Positions 8,231 through 18,606 of a stretch of 64,000 bases of DNA are shown here, in pieces (position 1 is the first letter of the stretch; every line of letters starts with the position of its first letter). The stretch comes from DASVHS01 sp035468985 (GTDB lineage: Bacteria; Acidobacteriota; Thermoanaerobaculia; Gp7-AA8): contig DATISF010000009.1 in the NCBI GenBank assembly GCA_035468985.1, forward strand, positions 124,001 to 188,000. The letters run 5' to 3'. Both the position numbers and the translations under genes were made by a program. The notes under the pieces are model-generated. The model made no database searches. It had not been told where the DNA came from and saw only the letters and a list, made by a program, of their open reading frames with translations.

Positions 8231-8626
8231 TCATTTACCTGATTCAGTCTGAACGTAATCGTCGTAATCCTCGGCCGTCATCAGCTCGTCGACTTCGTCG
8301 GGAGTCGTGACCTTGACCTTGATCATCCAGCCGTCGCCGTAGGGATCGGTATTGACGAGCTCGGGTTTGTCGGCGAGAGCCTCGTTGATCTCCACGACCT
8401 CGCCGGTGACGGGCGAGAACAACTCCGAGACCGCCTTCACCGACTCGATGCTTCCGAGCTCGTCGCCCATCTCGAGCTGCGAGCCGACCTGAGGCAGCTC
8501 GACGAACACGACGTCACCGAGCTCCTTCTGCGCGTAGTCGGTGATGCCGATCGTCCCGACTTCGCCTTCGACGTGAATATATTCGTGACTCTTGGCGTAC
8601 CGGTTGTCTTCGGGAGTGTTCGCCAT
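8231..8626 (-). CDS. gcvH: Glycine cleavage system H protein
   Basis: Lipoyl carrier that shuttles the aminomethyl intermediate from the P-protein to GcvT and is reoxidised by Lpd. The 131-residue protein contains the lipoylation motif GSIESVKAVSEL with the modified Lys at residue 64, and the family C-terminal GDGWMIKVK. Length matches the family (about 125-130). It lies 11 bp after gcvT in the same operon. Confidence 0.96.
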   Translation of the reverse strand: MANTPEDNRYAKSHEYIHVEGEVGTIGITDYAQKELGDVVFVELPQVGSQLEMGDELGSIESVKAVSELFSPVTGEVVEINEALADKPELVNTDPYGDGWMIKVKVTTPDEVDELMTAEDYDDYVQTESGK

Positions 8627-8637
8627 CGTCGCTCCTT

Positions 8638-9732
8638 CTATTTGGCCCGCTTGTAGAACGGTGTTGGGACGACACGCGCCCGAGTCTCTTTTCCGCGGAT
8701 GAGGACCATGAACTCGGAGCCCTGGGCCGATTTGTCGAGCGGAAGATATGCGAGTCCGATCGGTTTTTTCAATGTCGGCGAATGCGTCCCGCTTGTGACG
8801 ACGCCGATCTCCTCGCTGCCGTCCACAACCGGATAACCGTGACGGGCGATCCCGCGATCGACCATCTCGAATCCGACGAGTTTCCGGCGTGGCCCTTCCT
8901 TCGTCTCGCGCTCCAGGACGTCGCGTCCCAGAAAATCGCCCTTTCCCAGCTTGACGATCCAGGCCAGGTCCGCCTCCAGCGGGGTCGTGGAGTGGTCGAT
9001 GTCATTGCCGTAGAGCGCCATCTTGGCCTCCAGCCGCAACGTGTCGCGGGCGCCGAGGCCGCAGGGTTTGGCGCCGGCAGCGATGACCTTGCGCATGATG
9101 GCCGGCCCGCGATCGGGCCCGACGTAGACCTCGAAGCCGTCTTCGCCGGTGTAGCCGGTGCGTGAGACGAGCGCCGGAACGCCGTCCACCTTGCCGAGCG
9201 CGAAGCGGTAGTACTTCATCGACGCGAGATCGACATCGGTCATCGGCTGCAGAAGCCGCTGTGCGCCCGGCCCCTGGATCGCCAGCTGCGCGTAGTCGGC
9301 GCTGACGTTTCGAACCTCGACGTCCATGCCTTTCGCACAGTCCACAAGCCAGTCGAAATCCTTGTCGGTGTTCGATGCGTTCACGACGACGAAGTAGTCA
9401 TCGGCAGCGTGGCGATAGACGAGGATGTCGTCGACGAAGCCGGCGGTCGGGTAGAGCAGGCCGTTGTACTGCGCGCGCCCATTTTCGAGCCTGCTGACGT
9501 CATTGCACGTCGATTTCTGCAACAGCGCCAGAGCCTCACGTCCGCGGACGGTGACCTCGCCCATGTGCGACACGTCGAAAACGCCGACTTTCGTGCGCAC
9601 CGCCTCATGCTCCTCGAGGATCCCGGTGTACTGCACCGGCAGCTCCCACCCGCCGAAATCAACCATCTTTCCGCCGAGCTCTTTCTCGACGGCGTTGAGG
9701 GGCGTTTTCTTGAGCGGGGTTTCATCGGCCAT
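8638..9732 (-). CDS. gcvT: Aminomethyltransferase (glycine cleavage T protein)
   Basis: Tetrahydrofolate-dependent enzyme that releases ammonia from the aminomethyl-lipoyl arm and forms 5,10-methylene-THF. The 364-residue protein has GVFDVSHMGEVTVRG near residue 50, the central RTGYTGEDGFEVYV, and the C-terminal barrel GVVTSGTHSPTLKKPIGLAYLP. The first gene of the operon; a strong Shine-Dalgarno AGGAGG precedes the ATG. It diverges from xerC over only 56 bp, so there is no room for a glycine riboswitch. Confidence 0.96.
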   Translation of the reverse strand: MADETPLKKTPLNAVEKELGGKMVDFGGWELPVQYTGILEEHEAVRTKVGVFDVSHMGEVTVRGREALALLQKSTCNDVSRLENGRAQYNGLLYPTAGFVDDILVYRHAADDYFVVVNASNTDKDFDWLVDCAKGMDVEVRNVSADYAQLAIQGPGAQRLLQPMTDVDLASMKYYRFALGKVDGVPALVSRTGYTGEDGFEVYVGPDRGPAIMRKVIAAGAKPCGLGARDTLRLEAKMALYGNDIDHSTTPLEADLAWIVKLGKGDFLGRDVLERETKEGPRRKLVGFEMVDRGIARHGYPVVDGSEEIGVVTSGTHSPTLKKPIGLAYLPLDKSAQGSEFMVLIRGKETRARVVPTPFYKRAK

Positions 9733-9788
9733 GGGCAGGGTCCTCCTGAGCGGGCCGGTACGCTAACATAGGTTGCAGCGGGGCGGGC

Positions 9789-10682
9789 GTGACGGACGAG
9801 ATCGGCGAGTTCCTCAATTACCTCACCTACGAGCGGAACGTGTCCGGGAACACCGTCGAGGCCTACCGCACCGATCTCGAATCGTTCGTCTCCTTCCTCT
9901 GCAACGACTACCTGACGCTCGGCCGCGACCAGCTCGATTTCCGGAAGGTCGACAACCTGGCCATCCGCGCCTATCTCGCGCACCTCGGACGCCGAAGACT
10001 TTCCCGCTCGTCGATGGCGCGTCATCTCTCGGCGCTGCGGACGTTCTTCCGCTACCTGATGCGCGAGGGTCGCGCCGATGCAAATCCGGCGCGCGTCGTC
10101 GCCACGCCGAAGCGGGAAAAGCACCTTCCGTCGGTCCTTCAGCCTGCCGACATCGCGCTGCTTTTCGAACAGCCCGACACGTCGACGCCCCTCGGACGCC
10201 GCGATCGCGCATTCCTCGAGCTGATGTACGGATCCGGCTTGCGCATCAGCGAGCTCGTAGGGATCGACATGGACGACATCGAATTGCGCGCGCGGCTCGT
10301 GAAGGTGCGGGGAAAAGGTGCGAAAGAGCGGATCGTGCCGTTCGGATCGAAAGCGGAGGAGGCCATCCGCGCATGGCTGCCCGACCGTCACGCTCCGCCG
10401 GACAGCAACGCCCTGTTCGTGAACTACCGGGGCGCGCGCATCACATCGCGCAGCGTGCGGCGGCTGTTCGAGAAATACGTGCGGGCCGCGGCGCTGCGGG
10501 CGGGCGTCTCGCCGCACACGGTTCGCCATTCGTTCGCGACACATCTATTGAATGCCGGCGCCGACCTGCGCGGCATCCAGGAGCTCCTCGGCCACGCGTC
10601 GCTGTCGACGACGCAGAAGTACACCCATCTGAACGACTGGGAGCTCCTGAAGGTCTACAAGAAGTCGCATCCGCGGGCGTGA
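9789..10682 (+). CDS. xerC: Tyrosine recombinase XerC
   Basis: Site-specific recombinase that, with XerD, resolves chromosome dimers at dif. The 297-residue protein has the SAM-like core-binding domain at 1-90 (FLNYLTYERNVSGNTVEAYR) and the catalytic domain with Arg152 (GSGLRISEL), Lys176 (GKGAKERIVP), His243/Arg246 (HTVRHSFATHLL), His269 (LGHASLSTTQ) and nucleophile Tyr278 (YTH). All six catalytic residues are present, so it should be active. Start is GTG 9789. XerC versus XerD cannot be decided from sequence alone with certainty; genomic position among housekeeping genes favours Xer over a phage integrase. Confidence 0.9.
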   Translation: MTDEIGEFLNYLTYERNVSGNTVEAYRTDLESFVSFLCNDYLTLGRDQLDFRKVDNLAIRAYLAHLGRRRLSRSSMARHLSALRTFFRYLMREGRADANPARVVATPKREKHLPSVLQPADIALLFEQPDTSTPLGRRDRAFLELMYGSGLRISELVGIDMDDIELRARLVKVRGKGAKERIVPFGSKAEEAIRAWLPDRHAPPDSNALFVNYRGARITSRSVRRLFEKYVRAAALRAGVSPHTVRHSFATHLLNAGADLRGIQELLGHASLSTTQKYTHLNDWELLKVYKKSHPRA

Positions 10683-10712
10683 TGGTTCCCAACCTATAAT
10701 TTCAGGCACCTC

Positions 10713-12572
10713 ATGATCCGAGCGATCGTGCACCAGGGCTCGATCGGACACGCCATCGAATATTTCGCGGTCGTGGCCGGTCCGGATGTCGATCGCCGTT
10801 TCTTCTTCGAGCAGATCAAGGCACCGCGCGGCGAGGTCGTGCGCTACTTCGGCGGCGGCTCCGAGGTGGTGCTCAATCCGGAAGGGGTACGGTTCCACGG
10901 GAACGGCGGAATCTTCGGCGAGTACATGTTCGGCGGCCATTTGCCGGTCGTCGACCTGCTGAACGACGAGGTCGTGAATCGCCTCGTCCTCTTCGGCACA
11001 ACGCTCGATCCGAAGACGCACGAGCTGAAATTCTCGTACAGCACCGACGGCTTCGAGACCTACGACAATCTTTTCCTGCAGGGAAACGCGGTCGCGAACT
11101 ACTTCTTCTTCCTCGATGACCGCAAGAAATTTCCCGACATCACCGACCGGCAGGCCCAAACGCTTCGTGCCGCCGGCAAGCTCCTGAAACGATCGCGCAA
11201 GGTCGGCAACGGCAACTTCATCGCCCTGGCGCACGAGATCCTGGACGCTCTCGGAGAGACGGACAGCACGCTGGTCATTCTGCGCATCGTTCATCGCGCC
11301 AATCAGCGCTTCTCGGAAGCCTGTCGCAACGCTTACGAGAACAATCGTTCGCTGGCCGAGGTGGCGGAGAATGCGATCGATGCGGACGATCTCGATCGGG
11401 TCGAGGCCTATCAGCGCGAGCGCATCCAGATCGACGTCGTCTATCACGACAAGAACAATCAGGAACTGATCGACGAGTACAAACGCATCCTGGCGTCGTG
11501 TGGCGGATCGATCATCAGTCCCTCGGCGCGGGCCCGGCTGATGCGTATCCGCACGCTTTCGCTCCGCAACGAAGTCCCGCTGTCGATCTTCGACACGCTC
11601 GAGGAAATCGTCCTGCAGGAGTCGCGTCTCGATTCCACGGCGGACGAGCCCGAGTACATCCGCACCACCCGCGAAATCCTCGGCGGTTTTCTCCTCGGCA
11701 AGAACCTCAATCGCAAGCTCTCTTCGCTCGACATGGTCCAGTTGATGGAGAACAAGCAGCGCGCGGCCGGCAACCGCGATCAGACCTTCGAGGAGCTCCT
11801 GCTCGACACGGGACGGCAGATCGACGAGATCGGACGCACCGACGAGGACCTCGAGCGCCTCGAGTCGTTCGGCGAGCTGGTCACACTCTTCGACCGCATC
11901 GACCACACGACGACGCTCATCAACAAGCTGGCGTTCATGGACGACGTCGAGCTCTCGCAGGAACAGGTGCGGTCGCTGATCGGAAACATGCAGGTGTTCG
12001 AAGGCCTGCGGCGCGGTCTGTTCCAGCAGCTCTTCATCGATCCGATCATGTCGAACGAGTACGTGCTGTCGTACGGAAAGAAGAAACTGTATGCGCTGAC
12101 CCTCGGACTGATCTCCATCGAGAACAACGAGATGTCGATCGCCGACGTGACCCAATCGATCGCGGCGATCAACGGCAGCGAGCGCGCGTACTTCGCTGTC
12201 TACAACCTGGCGCGCAAGCGCATGGCGAACTTCTACCTCGAGCTGAACACGGCAGAGGGGCGTGAGACCTTCCGGCGCGAGATCAAAGCCGAGATCGCCC
12301 ACGACGAGCAGATGCACGGGCTGCAGGACGTGATCACCGAATCGCTTCTCGAAGAGGTGATCACCAAGATCCGCCTGGAAGCCTTTTACATCAATCAGCT
12401 CCTGCCGCGGATCATCGAGGAGCAGGACGCGAAGCTGCGCAGCGACTTCCTGTCGAACTCCGGGCTCGATCTCTTCCAGATCGAGGAGCTGGAGAGCGAG
12501 TACTTCGAGATGCGCGCCTTCCCGCCGCAACTGCTCGACGCGGTGCGGCGGCCCGTTCTCGGCCTATCCTGA
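10713..12572 (+). CDS. Conserved uncharacterised protein, 619 aa
   Basis: I do not recognise a characterised family. The N-terminal part (about 1-130) has a mixed alpha/beta character, opening MIRAIVHQGSIGHAIEYFAV, with aromatic- and Gly-rich segments (VRYFGGGSEVVL, FGEYMFGG). From about 150 the protein is almost entirely acidic helices with repeated Glu/Asp/Arg (for instance DEDLERLESFGELVTLFDRID). No signal peptide, membrane segment or catalytic motif is evident, so it is probably cytoplasmic and may scaffold a complex. Large helical proteins of this kind occur in Geobacter-like and acidobacterial genomes, but I cannot confirm the match here. ATG 10713 is 30 bp after xerC, so cotranscription is likely. 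Confidence 0.75.
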   Translation: MIRAIVHQGSIGHAIEYFAVVAGPDVDRRFFFEQIKAPRGEVVRYFGGGSEVVLNPEGVRFHGNGGIFGEYMFGGHLPVVDLLNDEVVNRLVLFGTTLDPKTHELKFSYSTDGFETYDNLFLQGNAVANYFFFLDDRKKFPDITDRQAQTLRAAGKLLKRSRKVGNGNFIALAHEILDALGETDSTLVILRIVHRANQRFSEACRNAYENNRSLAEVAENAIDADDLDRVEAYQRERIQIDVVYHDKNNQELIDEYKRILASCGGSIISPSARARLMRIRTLSLRNEVPLSIFDTLEEIVLQESRLDSTADEPEYIRTTREILGGFLLGKNLNRKLSSLDMVQLMENKQRAAGNRDQTFEELLLDTGRQIDEIGRTDEDLERLESFGELVTLFDRIDHTTTLINKLAFMDDVELSQEQVRSLIGNMQVFEGLRRGLFQQLFIDPIMSNEYVLSYGKKKLYALTLGLISIENNEMSIADVTQSIAAINGSERAYFAVYNLARKRMANFYLELNTAEGRETFRREIKAEIAHDEQMHGLQDVITESLLEEVITKIRLEAFYINQLLPRIIEEQDAKLRSDFLSNSGLDLFQIEELESEYFEMRAFPPQLLDAVRRPVLGLS

Positions 12573-12644
12573 CCGTGAGCGAACCGAAAGGAAAGGATCA
12601 GTCGCGCGCCGTGGCGCGCCACCGAATCCGAGGGTCTAGTTTAC

Positions 12645-12694
12645 GTAGGGCCCACTCTCGAGTGGGCCCGGGCCGACTCAGAGTCGGCCCCGGG
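12645..12694. repeat. Double-hairpin palindromic element
   Basis: GTAGGGCCCACTctcgAGTGGGCCC followed by GGGCCGACTcagAGTCGGCCC. It has the same two-hairpin plan and the GTAGG end of the element at 2556, but the stem bases differ by compensating changes. It lies in the 141-bp gap upstream of the DUF255 gene; no gene is seen in that gap. Confidence 0.7.
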
Positions 12695-12713
12695 TTGTTG
12701 CAGGTATGACTTC

Positions 12714-14708
<1,995 letters not shown>

Positions 14709-14720
<12 letters not shown>

Positions 14721-14974
14721 GCAAGTCGTTGTTCACGTCATCCTGAGCCGCGAAGACGGCGAAGGATCTCGAGATCGCAGGCGGTTTCGCTTCCCGAGAT
14801 CTTTCGTCGCGCTTCGCCGACTCCGGATGACGACTTGTGCAGAGCAAGTCGTTGTTCACGTCATCCTGAGCCGCGAAGACGGCGAAGGATCTCGAAATCG
14901 CAGGCGGTTTCGCATCCCGAGATCCTTCGTCGCGCTTCGCCGACTCAGGATGACGACTTGTGCAGAGGTTCCCT
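14709..14974. repeat. Two tandem family A elements
   Basis: Left end AAGAACCTCTGAGCAAGTCG, right end CGACTTGTGCAGAGGTTCCC, with two copies of the inner hairpin (period about 123 bp: GCAAGTCGTTGTTCACG at 14721 and 14844). The left end contains the stop codon of the DUF255 gene. The element fills most of the gap before the convergent lipoprotein gene. Confidence 0.85.
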
Positions 14975-14986
14975 GAGGCCTGCGGT

Positions 14987-16087
14987 CTAAGGCGTCTTCG
15001 GCACCATGATCCACTCGGTCTTCGCCTCGGCGCTTTCGTTGCCGCTCGTGTCGACTGCCGTGACCGAGTAGTAGTACTCGATGCCCGGCTCGACCGATTC
15101 GTCCCCGAAATGCGTCTGCTTGATCGGCAAGCCGTACGTGAACTTCACGCGGCCTGCCTTTTCGGTCCGGTAGACGTTGTAGCCGGCGAGATCGGGAGTG
15201 TCGACGGGGTCCCACACGAGTCGAACCACTTTCGTTTCCACGAGCGCGGTGACGGACGCGGGTGGCGGAGGCGGCACGAGATCCTTGAACGTCGCGGTGA
15301 TCGGCGCCGAGGGATCGCTTTCGATGCGCGGAGGCCCGGCGGCCGCGACGGCCGTCACGCGATAGTCGAACGTTCCGTACGGGGGAACATCCGTGTACTC
15401 GGTCTTGTCGACCGGCTTCGCGTTCACCGGAACCGTAAACTGATCGACCGCTTCGCCTTTCGTCGAGCGATAGATGTTGTAGCCGGCGACGACGGGCTTG
15501 GCCGCGCCGGTTGCAGCGGCCGCCGGCTCAGTCCATGTCAGAACGACTCCTTCCGCCTTCGGAGCGACGGCGAGATTCGACGGAGCGACGGCGACATCGA
15601 GGGGAACGATCGAGACGAGATTCGAGAAGTCGCTTCGCGCGGAGATTCCCTCGGTCACAACCGCGTAGGTAATGCGGACCGGCCGGCCGGAGCTCAATCG
15701 CAGGGGCGGCGAGTCCTCGTATACGAGCTTCGCCCCAACCGTTGAGGCCGGCAGGTTGGCGCTTTCTATGCTCTCCAGGCGCTGGCTGAGCTTCGTGAAT
15801 TGCGCGGCCGTCAGGGGTGGAGGAAGTGTCGTCCCCCCGCCCGGAGCCGCCGGCGTCGCCGGAAGCTCTTCGCTGGATCGGTACACCGTGATCCGCCGGA
15901 TCGCCGGGAGGGACTTCCCCGCCGTCGTCAGGGACGGGTAGCTCCACGACAGAAGAAGTTTGCTCGCTCGCTGTGTTACAAGAAGATCGCTGGTGGCCTT
16001 CGGGATCACCGGAATGGGCGGCCGCGGATCGCCGCGTTTCCCGCAAGCCAGCGCCAAAACCGAGAGGACGAGAAGTAGCCGCTTCAC
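14987..16087 (-). CDS. Lipoprotein with fibronectin type III repeats
   Basis: A 366-residue secreted lipoprotein. The N-terminus MKRLLLVLSVLALACGKRGDP has a type II signal peptide and lipobox LALA-C, with lipidated Cys at 15. CGKRGDPRPP resembles the small LptM-like lipoproteins. After that come about three fibronectin type III-like modules marked by conserved Tyr motifs (YNIYRSTKGE, YNVYRTEKAG, YYYSVTAVDTSGNES). Such FN3 lipoproteins usually sit on the periplasmic face of the outer membrane and bind proteins or polysaccharide. It diverges from glmS across only 22 bp, so the two promoters overlap the coding starts. Confidence 0.85.
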   Translation of the reverse strand: MKRLLLVLSVLALACGKRGDPRPPIPVIPKATSDLLVTQRASKLLLSWSYPSLTTAGKSLPAIRRITVYRSSEELPATPAAPGGGTTLPPPLTAAQFTKLSQRLESIESANLPASTVGAKLVYEDSPPLRLSSGRPVRITYAVVTEGISARSDFSNLVSIVPLDVAVAPSNLAVAPKAEGVVLTWTEPAAAATGAAKPVVAGYNIYRSTKGEAVDQFTVPVNAKPVDKTEYTDVPPYGTFDYRVTAVAAAGPPRIESDPSAPITATFKDLVPPPPPASVTALVETKVVRLVWDPVDTPDLAGYNVYRTEKAGRVKFTYGLPIKQTHFGDESVEPGIEYYYSVTAVDTSGNESAEAKTEWIMVPKTP

Positions 16088-16109
16088 CCGCGGCGCATTC
16101 TAAAACGAT

Positions 16110-17942
16110 ATGTGCGGAATCATCGGATATGTCGGCACGCGTGACGTGGTGCCGGTGCTCATCGGCGGACTGAAGAAGCTCGAGTATCGCGGTTACGACA
16201 GCGCCGGCATCGCCGTGGTCAACGGGCACGGCGTGGACGTCGTGCGCGCCGAAGGAAAGCTCAGCAATCTCGAATCGAAGCTGCGCGACAAGCCTCTCCA
16301 CGGCACGTTCGGCATGGGGCACACGCGCTGGGCCACGCACGGCAAGCCCAATGAGAACAATGCCCATCCGCATCGCGACTGCAGCGGGAAGATCGTCGTC
16401 ATCCACAACGGGATCATCGAGAACTTCCTGGCGCTCAAGCACCGGCTTCAGAGCTCCGGACACGAGTTCCGGACCGAGACGGACACGGAAGTCGTCGCTC
16501 ACCTGATCGAAGAGAACATGAAGGGCGGGACGAAGTTCGTTCCCGCCGTGAAGAAGACGCTCAAGGAACTGGTCGGCCACTATGCGCTGGTGATGCTCGA
16601 CGCCGACGAGCCGGGGACGATCATCGCCGCGAAGCACGGGCCTCCGCTCGTCATCGGCCTCGGCGAAGGAGAGAACATCATCGCCTCCGATGTTGCGCCG
16701 CTCCTGGCCTACACGCGCAACATCATCTATCTCGAAGACGGCGAATACGCCGTCGCCAACGACAAGAAGGTCGACCTGTTCGGCGAGGATGACAAACGCA
16801 TCGATCGCGAGCCGAAAAAAATCCTGTGGGACGCCGTGATGGCCGAGAAGGAAGGCTACCGGCACTACATGCTCAAGGAGATCCACGAGCAGCCGCGCGC
16901 CGTCCGCGACACGTTCAACGGCCGCATGTTCGAGGAGTCGGGCCAGGTCTTCTTCAACGACCTGCAGTTCACGCCCGAGGAGTGGAAGAAGTTCGAGAAA
17001 GTGCAGATCGTCGCGTGCGGAACGTCGTGGCATGCCGGTCTGGTCGGCAAGTTCCTGCTGGAAGAAGCGGCGCGGATCCCGATCGACGTCGATTACGGAT
17101 CGGAGTACCGCTACCGCAATCCGATCGTCGACGAGAACACGCTCGTCATCGGCGTGACACAGTCGGGCGAGACGGCGGACACGATCGCCGGCATGCAGGA
17201 GGCGAAGAAGAAAGGCGCGCGCCTCATCACGATCTGCAATGTGATCGGCGCCGCGGCCACACGCATGTCCGACGGCGTGATCTACACGAACGCCGGGCCG
17301 GAGATCGGCGTGGCATCGACGAAGGCGTTCACGACGCAGCTGACGGCGTTCTATCTGCTCGCGCTCTACATCCGCCAGCTCCGCGGCGACGACAAGCAGG
17401 ACCTCGGCTATGCGATGCACGAGATGAGCGTCATCCCTCACAAGATCGAGACGCTGCTCAAGCAGGAGAAGCACATCGAGCGACTCGCCCACAAATACCA
17501 GAACGCCCAGGACTTCCTTTTCCTCGGGCGCGGAGTGCACTACCCGATCGCGCTCGAGGGAGCGCTCAAGCTGAAAGAGATCTCCTACATTCACGCGGAG
17601 GGGTATCCGGCGGGCGAGATGAAGCACGGGCCGATCGCACTCATCGACGAGAACCTGCCGATCGTGGCCATCGCCACCCACACACCCGTCTACGACAAGG
17701 TTTTGTCGAACCTGCAGGAAGCGAAAGCGCGCGACGGAAAGCTCATCGTCATCTGCGACGAAGGCGACGAGGCGGTGAAGAAGATGGCGGACGACGTGAT
17801 CGAGATCCCGTGGTCGATCGAACCGCTGCAACCGATCCTGACCGTCGTGCCGACGCAGCTCCTCGCTTACTACATCGCCCTGCGCCGCGGGTGCGACGTC
17901 GATCAGCCGCGCAATCTGGCCAAGAGCGTCACGGTCGAGTAG
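16110..17942 (+). CDS. glmS: Glutamine-fructose-6-phosphate aminotransferase (isomerising)
   Basis: Makes glucosamine-6-phosphate from fructose-6-phosphate and glutamine, the first step to UDP-GlcNAc for peptidoglycan and LPS. The 610-residue protein begins MCGIIGYVGTRDV; Cys2 is the N-terminal nucleophile of the glutaminase domain (about 1-240). Two SIS domains follow: ACGTSWHAG with VTQSGETADT, and the C-terminal LGRGVHYPIALEGALKLKE and HAEGYPAGEMKHGP, ending KSVTVE. All catalytic signatures are present. There is no clear Shine-Dalgarno before the ATG and only 22 bp to the divergent lipoprotein start. Its 3' end overlaps the convergent next gene by 14 bp. Confidence 0.97.
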   Translation: MCGIIGYVGTRDVVPVLIGGLKKLEYRGYDSAGIAVVNGHGVDVVRAEGKLSNLESKLRDKPLHGTFGMGHTRWATHGKPNENNAHPHRDCSGKIVVIHNGIIENFLALKHRLQSSGHEFRTETDTEVVAHLIEENMKGGTKFVPAVKKTLKELVGHYALVMLDADEPGTIIAAKHGPPLVIGLGEGENIIASDVAPLLAYTRNIIYLEDGEYAVANDKKVDLFGEDDKRIDREPKKILWDAVMAEKEGYRHYMLKEIHEQPRAVRDTFNGRMFEESGQVFFNDLQFTPEEWKKFEKVQIVACGTSWHAGLVGKFLLEEAARIPIDVDYGSEYRYRNPIVDENTLVIGVTQSGETADTIAGMQEAKKKGARLITICNVIGAAATRMSDGVIYTNAGPEIGVASTKAFTTQLTAFYLLALYIRQLRGDDKQDLGYAMHEMSVIPHKIETLLKQEKHIERLAHKYQNAQDFLFLGRGVHYPIALEGALKLKEISYIHAEGYPAGEMKHGPIALIDENLPIVAIATHTPVYDKVLSNLQEAKARDGKLIVICDEGDEAVKKMADDVIEIPWSIEPLQPILTVVPTQLLAYYIALRRGCDVDQPRNLAKSVTVE

Positions 17943-18606
17943 CGACACGGCGGAGGCCGCGCTCGATTTCGACGGCCTCGTCGAAGAAGCGATCGATTTC
18001 GTCGTTCGGCACGAACATCCGCATCGACATCGATTGCTCGCGGCTGCGGAGCATCGTCAGCGTGTCGTCTTTCGCTCCGATCCACCATCCGGGTCTATTC
18101 GCCAGGACGGCGGTCAACGCCTCCCGGATCAAACGCTCCGAGGCAGGATCGTCAACGCGCAGCTGAGGTCCCGGCGCGAGGAATCGTTCCCGGAGAGTAC
18201 TGCCGTCAACGATCGCGCTGAATTCGAATGATGGCCAGCGCAGGCCGTCCGTCTTGAATGTGATGAACGTCTCGTAGCGCGACATGAAGTTTCTCTTCGA
18301 ACCGGTCGCCAGAATCCATTTGAAGAGATCGAACAGCGTGAACTGCGTGTCGCGCGCGCGGCCGACGACAGCGGCGGAGATGTCGAGATCTTTCACCTCA
18401 CCGGGTCTCTCGACAGGCCAGATCGGGTAGAGCTTCGTCGGTTTCTCGGGTTGATCGACGAACTGAAATCCCCGGCGTTCGGCGAACGCGCGCAATGCCT
18501 TGGGCCGGCTCTTCCACATTCTCGACGTCCCGGTGGCAAGGACGACGAAGAGGGCGGCGATGCCGAAAAACAGGACAAAGAAAAGGCCGAAGGCGAGTCC
18601 GATCAT
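17929..18606 (-). CDS. Membrane-anchored hypothetical protein, 225 aa
   Basis: Starts MIGLAFGLFFVLFFGIAALFVV, a single N-terminal transmembrane segment, and continues as a soluble domain of about 195 residues with no motif I recognise (SRMWKSRPKALRAFAERRGFQFVD, then WIGAKDDTLTMLRSREQSM near the end). Its ATG overlaps the stop of the upstream YfhO-like gene by 4 bp (ATGA), so it is translated in that operon; its 3' end overlaps convergent glmS by 14 bp. A longer ORF in the same frame extends upstream to 19224 but that part is the shadow of the YfhO-like gene. Proteins with this pattern are often annotated only as hypothetical. Confidence 0.75.
   Translation of the reverse strand: MIGLAFGLFFVLFFGIAALFVVLATGTSRMWKSRPKALRAFAERRGFQFVDQPEKPTKLYPIWPVERPGEVKDLDISAAVVGRARDTQFTLFDLFKWILATGSKRNFMSRYETFITFKTDGLRWPSFEFSAIVDGSTLRERFLAPGPQLRVDDPASERLIREALTAVLANRPGWWIGAKDDTLTMLRSREQSMSMRMFVPNDEIDRFFDEAVEIERGLRRVATRP

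Noticed and set aside
9733..9788. Glycine riboswitch before gcvT
   Set aside because: Only 56 bp separate gcvT from divergent xerC and no glycine aptamer motif is present.
9789..10682. Phage integrase
   Set aside because: No attachment repeats or phage genes are adjacent; the sequence and neighbourhood fit chromosomal XerC.
15528..17948. 806-aa ORF antisense to glmS
   Set aside because: Arg/Asp/Val-rich shadow of a high-GC coding region; glmS on the other strand is fully conserved.
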